A stretch of 64,000 nt of DNA from contig CAJUDM010000012.1 of the NCBI GenBank assembly GCA_910584915.1, positions 69,991 through 133,990 on the forward strand, written 5' to 3'. Below the pieces are notes generated by a model that was not told the DNA's origin, did not search any database, and saw only the letters and a list, made by a program, of their open reading frames with translations. Positions 17,112 to 24,517 of this stretch are shown one piece after another. A program made the translations under genes and the position numbers. Position 1 is the stretch's first letter. Every line of letters starts with the position of its first letter. This DNA comes from an uncultured Lachnospiraceae bacterium. GTDB lineage: Bacteria; Bacillota; Clostridia; Lachnospirales; Lachnospiraceae.

Positions 17112-18064
17112 TCAGTTGACATACCGTATCTGCTGCGTGTCGATGAGTTCATGGATACACAGGGTTTTTCTGCATTTTTCCCGCCCTGTCATGCGGATCG
17201 CGGTGATCTGGCTGTTATTGTATGTCTTATAATAGTAGATGCCCCTGGTGGTATTGATACAGCAGGAGTAGGTGGTGAGGTCATCCAGACCGTCCTTTGT
17301 CAGCGATGTCCCTTTTACGACCGAAACGGAATCCAGTATATGGAAAAACTGGGTGACGGAACTCTCCTCATCGTCCCCGCAGACAGAGTTGAATTTGGTG
17401 AAGGACGCCCTCACAAAACGGGAGGTTGGGGAGGTGTCGCCGGGCATGCCGATAGCCCCCATGCCCATACCGTACTGCTGCAGGTCCAGGCTGGAGGAAA
17501 ATCTGTTCTCCGGACAACAGGGGGTCAGGTTCATATAGTTGTTCAGGTTTGCCAGATGATACCCGAAGGGGGGATTGTTGGTCAGGATGCCCACGGGATT
17601 GTCGTAGATCTTCAGCCCCTCTTCCATCTGTTCCACAATGATGCATTCAGTGTCGTCGCTGATCATCCAGTGGAGCTCGGCAACCGGCAGATCGGGCGAG
17701 AGCGGGATGTCCGTGATATTCAGATTTGTGAGGATTTCCCTGAGTTCCGCGACCGTGGTGTAGAGCCCCAGAAAATAGGGGATCAGTTCATAGGGGCACA
17801 GATTAAACTTCTCTTTCTTTTCGGGAAATACAGACCTGCCATGGAGAGTCCCCTCTCGTTGGCAGCCTCCGCATAGAGAGGGTAGTTATCCCTGATGGAC
17901 GCCATGCCGATCATCGCGTATTTCGTGCAGATCGCGGAACCGTTTTTCAGTTCAAACCGGTAATTTCTCGGCGTGATGATAACTTTTTCGCCAAACCGGT
18001 ATTCCAGGTCCAGATTCCGTCCGAAGTAGTGGTCTTTTGTCTTGAAATCAATACAGGTACACAT
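17112..18064 (-). pseudogene. Choloylglycine (bile salt) hydrolase family gene, frameshifted
   Basis: Together the two frames give a full-length linear amide C-N hydrolase of about 317 residues. The first part starts M-C-T-C with the nucleophile Cys2 if translated from 18064 (a second ATG lies at 18067). It contains GRNLDLEY (Arg16, Asp19) and NERGLSMAGLYFP. At about 17818-17823, in an A-rich run coding CCG-AAAAG, the frame shifts by one base. The other frame continues NLCPYELIPYFLGLYTTV, ILTNNPPFGYH and GMPGDTSPTSRFVRASF, to a normal end at 17112. The family cleaves conjugated bile salts or penicillin-like amides. A one-base loss in an A run could be real decay, a sequencing error or programmed slippage. 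Outside the shift all key residues are present. Confidence 0.82.
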
Positions 18065-18213
18065 CATGTTTCCTTTCCGGGCGTTGCGGTAAGCGCAAAG
18101 CCCTGCATCAGGCTATTATTATTATATACAAAATTTTACGACAGTAACTATAAAAATTTTAGAAAATATGAGTCGGACTGTGGTATAATGTTCACGCAGG
18201 CAGCGAGCAGTGC

Positions 18214-18278
18214 GGAAAAAGTCAGATAAAAAGATGCGTTGTGCTCGCACATAAGCAGTTTTTTATCTGACTTTTTCC
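18214..18278. repeat. 19-bp perfect inverted repeat with a 27-nt loop
   Basis: Arms at 18214-18232 and 18260-18278 are perfectly complementary. The loop contains the small hairpin GTGC-TC-GCAC (18241-18250). A TATAAT box (18184-18189) sits about 25 bases upstream, so the stem would be close to the 5' end of a transcript. It is far longer than a normal terminator stem and lies between two unrelated genes. Confidence 0.7.
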
Positions 18279-18308
18279 ATAGGGCTGCGTCAGCAGACCT
18301 TGGCGAAT

Positions 18309-18367
18309 TGCCCGTGAGCGAGGAAAACCGCAGGTTTTTTGAGCGGGCACTGCGGACATGGTATACT
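18309..18367 (+). promoter_or_regulatory. Foldback and promoter of the helix-hairpin-helix gene
   Basis: TTGAGC (18339-18344), a 17-bp spacer and TATACT (18362-18367) make a good promoter. The -35 region lies inside a foldback formed by TGCCCG (from about 18309) and CGGGCA (about 18344-18349), with AAAACC/GGTTTT inside. The -10 box lies downstream of the ATG at 18358, so that ATG would not be on this transcript. Confidence 0.55.
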
Positions 18368-18402
18368 GGGAGGGAGAAAGATGTGCAGAGGGGTGCAGGG
18401 AA

Positions 18403-18669
18403 TTGAGTGATCTGAAGAAAATACCGGGAATAGGCGACAATATGGAGCGGCATCTGCAAAATATCGGAATCCGCTGTATCGACGATCTGAAGGGGAAAGA
18501 TCCCGAGGCGCTGTACCAGATGGATTGTCTCTGCAAGGGATTTCAGGATGACAGGTGCGTGCTCTATGTGTTCCGCTGCGCGGTATACTATGCGGAGCAT
18601 GAGGAGCGTGAGCCGGAAAAGCTGAAATGGTGGTACTGGAAGGACAGGCAGTATCCGGAGAAATTTTGA
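18403..18669 (+). CDS. Small helix-hairpin-helix protein of the Cdd1 ('pathogenicity locus') type
   Basis: An 88-residue protein with the HhH core LKKIPGIGDNMERHLQNIGI followed by DDLKGKDPEALYQMDC and DDRCVLYVFRCAVYYA. This is the signature of the Cdd1 family, small proteins with a DNA-binding-like HhH fold and no settled function. The frame opens at ATG 18358, but that codon overlaps the promoter and the first 15 residues are not family-like. TTG at 18403, 9 nt after GAGGGG, is therefore taken as the start. Either start leaves the domain intact. Confidence 0.75.
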   Translation: MSDLKKIPGIGDNMERHLQNIGIRCIDDLKGKDPEALYQMDCLCKGFQDDRCVLYVFRCAVYYAEHEEREPEKLKWWYWKDRQYPEKF

Positions 18670-18757
18670 TGGAAAAATGCCGGAGACTTTGCTATACTGA
18701 TGAGAAAGATTCGGAACAGAACAGGAATTATAAAAAATACAGATAATGGTATAATTG

Positions 18758-19813
18758 ATGAGAAAAGGGATGAGGATAAAGGCGGCGCTGTGTGCGGTTT
18801 TGTGTGCGGGGTTGATCTGCACGGGATGCGGCGGCGATGAGAAAGTTTCACATATAGACGAGGGAATGACGGCGATCGGGGAGCTGCGCTATGAGGACGC
18901 GCTTGCCTGTTTTGAAAAGGCGCTTGTGTCCGGGGAGGATAAAAGGCTGATCTTCCGGGGACAGGGGCTTGCGAACCTGGGGCTGACAAAGTATGAGGAG
19001 GCGGCGGCGGCACTGGAAAAATGTCTGTCGTCCGGGAGCTGTATACCGGACGATATGGACTATGATGTGAACTATTATCTCGCCACTGCCTACTATAAGG
19101 CGGGGCGGCAGCAGGAGGCAAAGCAGGTTTACGACGCGATCCTGGCGCTGAAACCGGGGGAGAGGGATGCCTATTTTATGCGGGGCATCGTGCAGATCAG
19201 GATGGGAAACTATGAGCTGGCAAAGCCGGATTTTGACAAGGCGATATCTCTTGCGCCAAATGATTACGATCAGCTTGTGGAGATTTACAAGGTGATGGAT
19301 GAGACCGGCTATCAGGAGATGGGAGCCGCCTATCTGGAGAAGGCGATCAAAGAGGCGCCCAAGGACATGAGCAACTACGATAAGGGGCGGATCTACTTTT
19401 ATCTGGAGGATTTCGAGTCGGCGCGGAATTATCTGGAGCAGGCGAGAGATGCGGGGGATGCCCAGGCGACCTATTATCTGGGCAAGACCTGGGAAAATCT
19501 CGGGGAGTACAACTATGCCGCCAGCGTGTATACTTCCTATCTCCAGGATCAGGGGGAGAGCGCCCTGATCTACAATCAGCTTGCGCTGTGCTATCTGCAG
19601 CTTGAGGATTACGAGGCGGCGCTCTCGGCGCTGCAGGCGGGGCTTGCGCTGGAGGACACCGCCCTCAGACAGACGCTGTCCTTCAATCAGGTCGTGGTGT
19701 ATGAGAAGCAGGGGAACTTTAAGAAGGCGGCGGAGCTGATGGGCAGATATGTGCAGGATTATCCGGACGATGAGGCGGCTAAGAGAGAGTATGAGTTCCT
19801 GCGCTCGAGATAG
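18758..19813 (+). CDS. TPR-repeat lipoprotein
   Basis: About 351 residues. A lipoprotein signal (MRKGMRIKAALCAVLCAGLICTGC, lipidated Cys near residue 24; Cys at -3 is a slightly unusual lipobox) is followed by at least eight tetratricopeptide-type helical pairs. These include YEDALACFEKAL, YEEAAAALEKCL, RQEAKQVYDAIL, YELAKPDFDKAI and YEAALSALQAGL. TPR solenoids hold other proteins, so it is probably an extracellular, membrane-tethered scaffold; the partner is unknown. A TATAAT-like sequence lies almost on top of the ATG at 18758, so the ATG at 18770 is an alternative start. Neighbours give no functional hint. Confidence 0.8.
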   Translation: MRKGMRIKAALCAVLCAGLICTGCGGDEKVSHIDEGMTAIGELRYEDALACFEKALVSGEDKRLIFRGQGLANLGLTKYEEAAAALEKCLSSGSCIPDDMDYDVNYYLATAYYKAGRQQEAKQVYDAILALKPGERDAYFMRGIVQIRMGNYELAKPDFDKAISLAPNDYDQLVEIYKVMDETGYQEMGAAYLEKAIKEAPKDMSNYDKGRIYFYLEDFESARNYLEQARDAGDAQATYYLGKTWENLGEYNYAASVYTSYLQDQGESALIYNQLALCYLQLEDYEAALSALQAGLALEDTALRQTLSFNQVVVYEKQGNFKKAAELMGRYVQDYPDDEAAKREYEFLRSR

Positions 19814-20049
19814 GGCGGCGGAGAGAGGGCAGTGTCCAGGTTAAGCCGGCGGACCGCAGATGAAGGAGCGGGCGGCGTTCAGGTCAGGACGACGGAGGAA
19901 GACAGTGCCCGGGTTGAGGCGGTTGAAGAAAGCATTGTAGTGAGATAGCGGACTGCAGATGAGAGAAAAGGCGGGCGGTATGAGACGCACGGACAGAAGA
20001 CGGAAGATCAACTATCAAAGGAGCAATAAGTGAAAAAGGGGGACAAAAG

Positions 20050-20976
20050 ATGATCAACAAACTGGTAAGCAAAATCAAGGAGACGGGGGCGCCCATCGTG
20101 GCAGGGCTTGATCCCATGTTGAGTTATATCCCGGAGCAGATCCTGACGAAGGCTTTTTCCGAATACGGGGAGACGCTGGAGGGGGCGGCGGAGGCAATCT
20201 GGCAGTTTAACAGGGAGATCGTGGATAACATCTGCGACCTGATTCCCGCCGTAAAACCGCAGATCGCCATGTACGAGCAGTTCGGCGTGGCGGGATTAAA
20301 AGCGTTTGAGAGGACGGTGAAATACTGTAAGGAGAAGGATCTTGTGGTGATCGGGGACGTCAAGAGGGGAGATATCGGCTCTACTTCCGCCGCCTACGCG
20401 GCGGCGCATCTGGGGAAGGTGACAGTGGGAGCGAACAGGATATCCGCTTTTGATGAAGACTTTGCCACCGTGAATCCCTATCTTGGCTCGGATGGCGTAA
20501 AGCCTTTTATCAAGGTGTGTCAGGAGGAGAAAAAAGGGATTTTTGTCCTGGTAAAGACATCCAACCCCAGCAGCGGGGAGTTTCAGGACAGACTGATCGA
20601 TGGCAGGCCGCTCTATGAACATGTGGGAGAGAAGGTGGCTGAGTGGGGAGCGGAACATATGGGCGATTCCTACAGCTATGTGGGCGCCGTGGTGGGAGCG
20701 ACTTATCCGGAGATGGGGAAGATCCTCAGAAAGATCATGCCGAAAGCCTACATCCTGGTGCCGGGGTACGGCGCCCAGGGCGGAAAGGGCGCGGACCTTG
20801 TGCATTTCTTTAACGAGGACGGGCTGGGCGCCATCGTGAATTCCTCAAGGGGCATCATTGCCGCATGGCAGCAGGAGAAGTACGGGAAGTTCGGCGCGGA
20901 GCACTTCGGGGAGGCGTCCAGGGCGGCTGTGCTGGATATGAAGGCGGATATTGCGCAGGCGCTTCAGGGCAGGTGA
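20050..20976 (+). CDS. pyrF: Orotidine 5'-phosphate decarboxylase (type 2)
   Basis: This 308-residue enzyme makes UMP from OMP, the last step of pyrimidine synthesis. Signatures are GLDPMLSYIP at the N terminus, VVIGDVKRGDIGSTSAAYA with the catalytic Lys between Asp residues, VLVKTSNPSSGEFQ, and VPGYGAQGGKGAD with the phosphate-gripping Gly-rich loop. The length and the insertion-rich pattern mark the longer type 2 subfamily. AGGGGG lies about 9 nt before the ATG. It lies 1.9 kb upstream of pyrE with an unrelated ATP-grasp gene in between, and no other pyr genes are in the window. Confidence 0.95.
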   Translation: MINKLVSKIKETGAPIVAGLDPMLSYIPEQILTKAFSEYGETLEGAAEAIWQFNREIVDNICDLIPAVKPQIAMYEQFGVAGLKAFERTVKYCKEKDLVVIGDVKRGDIGSTSAAYAAAHLGKVTVGANRISAFDEDFATVNPYLGSDGVKPFIKVCQEEKKGIFVLVKTSNPSSGEFQDRLIDGRPLYEHVGEKVAEWGAEHMGDSYSYVGAVVGATYPEMGKILRKIMPKAYILVPGYGAQGGKGADLVHFFNEDGLGAIVNSSRGIIAAWQQEKYGKFGAEHFGEASRAAVLDMKADIAQALQGR

Positions 20977-21145
20977 TTTGCAGCAGGCTCGCAGTCGCTT
21001 TCATAGTCAAAAGAGCGGTGCGGATGAGGATAACAATCCCTCTCGGTAATAACATGCTGGAAAATGATTTTAAGGGCAAAAAAGCATCATGGCAATACTG
21101 ACTGTGGCAGAATATCTCCTCAAGTCTATAAATTCGTAAAAAATA

Positions 21146-21163
21146 GGGGTGCTGATGCACCCC
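21146..21163 (-). terminator. Rho-independent terminator on the minus strand
   Basis: GGGGTGC and GCACCCC with a four-base loop are followed, on the minus strand, by TATTTTTT. No intact minus-strand gene feeds into it, so it may be the relic of a lost gene or act against antisense transcription of pyrF. Confidence 0.55.
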
Positions 21164-21290
21164 CATTTCCCAAGCCCTCTTGCAAAATTTGCAGTGCTGG
21201 TTTATAATCATTTTAGAACCCGAAGGATATTGGAACGTCCAACGGTTGTACAATCGGAAACTTATAATGCGTTAAAAATCAACGAATTAC

Positions 21291-21325
21291 AGGCTATCCC
21301 CTATTGCAGTAGAGGATAGCCTTTT
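21291..21325 (+). terminator. Rho-independent terminator
   Basis: AGGCTATCC (21291-21299) pairs with GGATAGCCT (21314-21322), and four T residues follow. It could end the pyrF transcript. Confidence 0.65.
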
Positions 21326-21333
21326 CCGTTACT

Positions 21334-21371
21334 TGCGGTTGTCCTTTCTGTTTCCAGAAAGGACAACCGCA
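21334..21371. repeat. 17-bp perfect hairpin with a TTTC loop
   Basis: Arms at 21334-21350 and 21355-21371 are fully complementary with only four unpaired bases. No T run follows, so it is not a standard terminator. It starts nine bases after the terminator at 21291-21325. Confidence 0.7.
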
Positions 21372-21559
21372 GACTATCCCTACTCGTTCTAATTTGGCTA
21401 AAAGGATTATAGCACATTATGTTGAATCATTCTATAAAAGATTTGTGTTAATCATTCTGTTATTCACGACTATGGAGAGTATATGTCAATGGAGAACGGA
21501 AAATAATGGAAGATTTTTTTGTTGTTGAGTGTAAAGGAAATAGAATGGAGGCAGATACA

Positions 21560-22495
21560 ATGACAGATGTTTTCAGAATTATGGATCGATTTCGGATAGC
21601 AGAAAGAGGGACTGCTTTTGGCAGAGAGCCGGGAGAGATTTGTTTTCTTTTCTGTAATCACCCTCTCTATCCCCGCAGGGCGGATGAGGATTACGAGGAG
21701 GAATTTCAGGCGGCGAGGAAACGTGGGTATTCCTGCGCCCTTTTCAGTTATGAGGATCTGGCAGCCGGAGAGTTGACGCTGTACGGGGAAGAAATTTCGG
21801 GGCTCACGATATACAGAGGGTGGATGATGAAGCCCGCCATGTACAGAGATTTTTATGAGCGGTTGGAGAAAAGAGGGATAGCCCTGATCAATGCTCCGGA
21901 GGAATATGAGCATTATCACCTGCTGCCCCGCTGGTACGATGATTTTAAGAACGAGACGGCTGAGTCGGTGTGGACTGCGGGGGACAGGGTGGAGGATGTT
22001 TTGCTGGCGGGCAGACAGCTTACGGGCTCCTGGATCGTGAAGGATTATGTCAAGAGCAGAAAGCATGAGTGGTATGAGGCGTGTTTTATCAAGAATATTC
22101 AGGAGGAGAGCGCCTTCAGGAAAACGGCAGAGACATTTATTGCCCGTCAGGGGGAGGACCTTGTGGGCGGGGTTGTGTTAAGAAAATATGAAAAGCTGAG
22201 GCAGATCGGGTTTCATGAGCAGAGCGGGATGCCTCTCGCCGAAGAGTACAGAGTGTTTGTTTACGCCGGGCGGATTCTCATGGCAGATGATTACTGGACA
22301 GACAGGGATGATGTGACATTTACTGAGGAGGAGAATCGGTGGATCGAATCGATCGCGGCGAGGGTAAAGAGTAATTTTGTCACGGTGGATCTTGCGAGAA
22401 GGGAGGATGGCTCCCTGATCATTATGGAATTTGGCGATGGACAGGTATCGGGGCTGCAACAGATAAAGGCGGAGGAGTTTTACGGGGCGTTCTGA
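21560..22495 (+). CDS. ATP-grasp domain protein of unknown substrate
   Basis: About 311 residues. The C-terminal half has ATP-grasp features: SWIVKDYVKSRKHEW for the nucleotide-binding Lys, EEYRVFVYAGRILMADDYW, and FVTVDLARREDGSLIIMEFGDGQVSGL with the Mg-binding Asp/Glu and Asn-like positions. The N-terminal part (EICFLFCNHPLYPRRADEDYEEEFQAAR) resembles the pre-ATP-grasp domain of DUF4343/R2K-like ligases. It probably forms an amide or similar bond on an unknown carboxylate. GGAGG at 21547-21551 places the start at ATG 21560 rather than at the in-frame ATGs at 21506 or 21545. It lies between pyrF and pyrE without an obvious link. Confidence 0.78.
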   Translation: MTDVFRIMDRFRIAERGTAFGREPGEICFLFCNHPLYPRRADEDYEEEFQAARKRGYSCALFSYEDLAAGELTLYGEEISGLTIYRGWMMKPAMYRDFYERLEKRGIALINAPEEYEHYHLLPRWYDDFKNETAESVWTAGDRVEDVLLAGRQLTGSWIVKDYVKSRKHEWYEACFIKNIQEESAFRKTAETFIARQGEDLVGGVVLRKYEKLRQIGFHEQSGMPLAEEYRVFVYAGRILMADDYWTDRDDVTFTEEENRWIESIAARVKSNFVTVDLARREDGSLIIMEFGDGQVSGLQQIKAEEFYGAF

Positions 22496-22565
22496 GGAGC
22501 GCGCGGCCTGCCCTGGCGCTGAGTTATTTTTGCTGCCCGTGAGAAGTTCCGTCCGTATTGTATGG

Positions 22566-22594
22566 TTGACATTCTCGATAATCGAGAATACGGT
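22566..22594 (+). promoter_or_regulatory. Promoter whose spacer is a perfect palindrome
   Basis: TTGACA (22566-22571) is followed by the perfect dyad ATTCTCGAT-A-ATCGAGAAT (22571-22589). The dyad fills the 17-bp spacer before a weak -10 (TACGGT, 22589-22594). A regulator bound there would directly exclude or remodel RNA polymerase. The only reading frame after it is a 21-codon fragment. Confidence 0.5.
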
Positions 22595-22634
22595 GAAATT
22601 GTAAGAAATGACACGAAGGGAAGGGGATGAAGAG

Positions 22635-22700
22635 ATGCCGCGCCTTAAATTTCAAACGCTGACGGAGGAACAGATGAGGGTTGCCGGGGAAAAGCTTTAA
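22635..22700 (+). pseudogene. 21-codon remnant resembling the start of a DUF1904-type protein
   Basis: After GGGGATGAAGAG, an ATG opens a 21-residue peptide beginning MPRLKFQTLTEEQMRVAGEKL and then stops. MPxLxFxxxTEEQ is how the tautomerase-like DUF1904 proteins begin, which are normally about 100 residues long. It may be a truncated gene still under the regulated promoter just upstream, or a chance short frame. Confidence 0.35.
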
Positions 22701-22783
22701 ACGATTTGTAAATGCAAAGTGAGTAACAGTTCAGCCCTCCGGCTTCACTGTCGCCAAAGTGACTGCCATACAGAACAAAACAG

Positions 22784-22812
22784 TTGCCTACAGGCGGTAA
22801 ATATGGTAAAAT
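22784..22812 (+). promoter_or_regulatory. Probable pyrE promoter
   Basis: TTGCCT (22784-22789), a 17-bp spacer and TAAAAT (22807-22812) lie 73 bases before the pyrE start. No PyrR-type attenuator is evident in the short leader. Confidence 0.5.
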
Positions 22813-22885
22813 TGGGAAGAAAATTCGAGCGATAAAAGCTGTGGCAATTCAGTTGAAATACGAAGAATAAGGAGAGCGCCGGCAT

Positions 22886-23557
22886 ATGGAAAGATATAAA
22901 GAGGAATTTATCGAGTTTATGGTGGACAGCGATGTGCTGAAATTCGGGGATTTTGTCACAAAGAGCGGCAGAAAAACACCGTTTTTTGTCAACACGGGGT
23001 TTTACCGGACGGGGGCGCAGCTTCGGAAGCTGGGCGGCTATTACGCGAAAGCGATCCATGATAAGTTCGGGCTTGATTTTGATGTGCTGTTCGGACCGGC
23101 ATACAAGGGGATTCCCTTAAGCGTGGCGGCATCGATCGCGATCTCCGAACAATATGATAAGGATGTTAAATACTGTTCCAACAGGAAAGAGGTAAAGGAT
23201 CACGGCGATAAGGGGATCCTGCTGGGAAGTCCGCTGATGGCAGGCGATAAGGTGCTTTTGATCGAGGATGTGACCACGGCGGGAACCTCCATCGAGGAGA
23301 CGCTGCCGATCATCCGCGCCCAGGGGGATGTGCAGGTTTGCGGCCTGGTGGTCAGCGTGGACAGGATGGAGCGAGGCAAAGGAGAAAAGAGCGCCCTGAC
23401 GGAGATTTCCGAGACATATGGTTTTCCGACTGCGGCGATCGTGACGATGGCGGAAGTGGTGGAGCATCTGTATAACAGGCCTTATAACGGGAAAGTTTAT
23501 ATTGATGATACACTGAAGGCGGCGATAGATGCATACTATGCACAGTATGGAGCCTGA
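22886..23557 (+). CDS. pyrE: Orotate phosphoribosyltransferase
   Basis: This 223-residue enzyme joins orotate to PRPP to make OMP, the substrate of the nearby pyrF product. VLLIEDVTTAGTSIEE is the PRPP-binding loop of type I phosphoribosyltransferases. FGPAYKGIPLSVAASIAI and YCSNRKEVKDHGDKGILLGSPL contain the catalytic-loop Lys residues and the flexible hood. The length is normal. AAGGAGAG lies about 11 nt before the ATG. A small membrane protein gene follows after 95 bases. Confidence 0.95.
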   Translation: MERYKEEFIEFMVDSDVLKFGDFVTKSGRKTPFFVNTGFYRTGAQLRKLGGYYAKAIHDKFGLDFDVLFGPAYKGIPLSVAASIAISEQYDKDVKYCSNRKEVKDHGDKGILLGSPLMAGDKVLLIEDVTTAGTSIEETLPIIRAQGDVQVCGLVVSVDRMERGKGEKSALTEISETYGFPTAAIVTMAEVVEHLYNRPYNGKVYIDDTLKAAIDAYYAQYGA

Positions 23558-23652
23558 AGGTGGATGAGTTCAAAAATACAAACGTGTATAACCGGGAAGG
23601 GACGAACCTTCAGGCGAGGTTCCCATATAAAACTGAAACAGGAGGAACAGGC

Positions 23653-23805
23653 ATGGAAGAGAAAACTTTTAAAACCATAAACGGAACGGGGGCACTGAAT
23701 ATCGTTCTGGGTGTGATCGGTATTGTGGCAGGTGTGGCAGGAGGAGTACTGCTGATCATCAGCGGGGCAAAACTGCTTTCCAGAAAATCGAAAATGTTGT
23801 TTTGA
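23653..23805 (+). CDS. 50-residue single-pass membrane protein
   Basis: GGAGG stands 7 nt before an ATG that opens MEEKTFKTINGTGALNIVLG, a hydrophobic glycine-rich helix (about residues 14-36) and a basic LLSRKSKMLF end. A longer open frame to 23560 has no ribosome binding site. I recognise this as a small protein type seen in Lachnospiraceae but know no function. It lies directly after pyrE on the same strand and 260 bases before another small membrane protein. Confidence 0.7.
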   Translation: MEEKTFKTINGTGALNIVLGVIGIVAGVAGGVLLIISGAKLLSRKSKMLF

Positions 23806-23871
23806 GATGGACGGGTGCTTTCCGAGGGAAGTACCCTTTTCGCATCTGTCCGCGGTATAGCGGCCGGCAGT

Positions 23872-24008
23872 TGATCCTTTCTCACGGCGTCCGGTATCAT
23901 TGATTCCCGCGGGCAACGAGCCAGGTGTGCATGCTCGCATGCACATTTGGCGACTGCCGCCAGGGTCACATACTCCGTTGCTTGCAGCGGGGGTGTTGAC
24001 TAAACGAT
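23872..24008. repeat. Intergenic member of the CTCACGGCGTCCGG family with internal hairpin
   Basis: CTCACGGCGTCCGG lies at 23881-23894 and TTGACTAAACGAT at 23996-24008; the reverse complement of the latter matches the ATCATTTAGTCA arm at 28863. Between them, GTGCATGC-TC-GCATGCAC forms an 8-bp hairpin near 23927-23944. No coding potential is seen. Confidence 0.5.
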
Positions 24009-24065
24009 ACTGGAGGGGTGAACTGTCATGGGATTTTTGTATCAATGAAAGTAGGAGTATATCCG

Positions 24066-24383
24066 ATGACAAAAAAGCATTATATTTTTACCAATAAGGA
24101 ACATCCTAAAAAGTCTATTATGTCCACCATACTGGGGGTGCTCTCGGTGGCATCCCTTATTCTGGCGATGTATCTGTCTTACATGGACAGGGGAGCGGAG
24201 AACATGCGCTATGGTTCGGCATGTTTTCTGGCGATGCTGTTTGCCTTTGTGGGGGCAGTGTTGGGGGTTCTGGGCAGGATGGAGAAGGATAAGTTTTATC
24301 TGTTTTCCTATGTCGGGATCGTGCTGAACCTGGCTGCAATCGGGTTGGTGAGTTTGATCTTATATGCGGGGGCATTACTATAA
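24066..24383 (+). CDS. DUF6142-like small membrane protein
   Basis: 105 residues: MTKKHYIFTNKEHPKKSIMSTILGVLSVASLILAMYLS, then two more hydrophobic helices after a short charged loop (GRMEKDKFYLF), for three membrane segments in all. The N-terminal 'FTNKEHPKKSIMSTILG' motif is what I recall of the DUF6142 family, whose function is unknown. AGGAG lies about 9 nt before the ATG; the upstream in-frame ATG at 24045 is possible but less well placed. A strong hairpin follows the stop. Confidence 0.7.
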   Translation: MTKKHYIFTNKEHPKKSIMSTILGVLSVASLILAMYLSYMDRGAENMRYGSACFLAMLFAFVGAVLGVLGRMEKDKFYLFSYVGIVLNLAAIGLVSLILYAGALL

Positions 24384-24384
24384 T

Positions 24385-24482
24385 AAGGTGAGCCCGTGGG
24401 GCTCACCTGAGAGTTTGCGTTGCAAACTCCGAAAGGTTCGCCGGGAACTCACCTGAGAGTTTGCGTTGCAAACTCCGAAAGG
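24385..24482 (+). repeat. Terminator-like hairpin followed by two 37-bp direct repeats
   Basis: GGTGAGCC (24385-24392) pairs with GGCTCACC (24398-24405). Then a 37-bp unit occurs twice without change, at 24400-24436 and 24446-24482. Each unit contains GAGTTTGC-GTT-GCAAACTC, an 8-bp stem nested in ACCT/AGGT. The second copy ends in TTTTAT. The duplication gives three consecutive hairpins between the small membrane protein and the aminopeptidase. Confidence 0.7.
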
Positions 24483-24517
24483 TTTTATGATTTGTGAGAT
24501 ATCGGGAGGTATAACGA

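Larger units (their letters stand above)
20977..21559. other. 583-bp intergenic region with three hairpins
   Basis: No gene is supported. Three strong foldbacks (21146-21163, 21291-21325, 21334-21371) are listed separately. The remainder is AT-richer than the neighbouring genes. The stretch 21165-21290 looks like degraded sequence, but I cannot identify a parent element. Confidence 0.5.

Noticed and set aside
24045..24065. Longer start for the DUF6142-like protein
   Set aside because: The AGGAG lies downstream of this ATG and is correctly spaced for the ATG at 24066.
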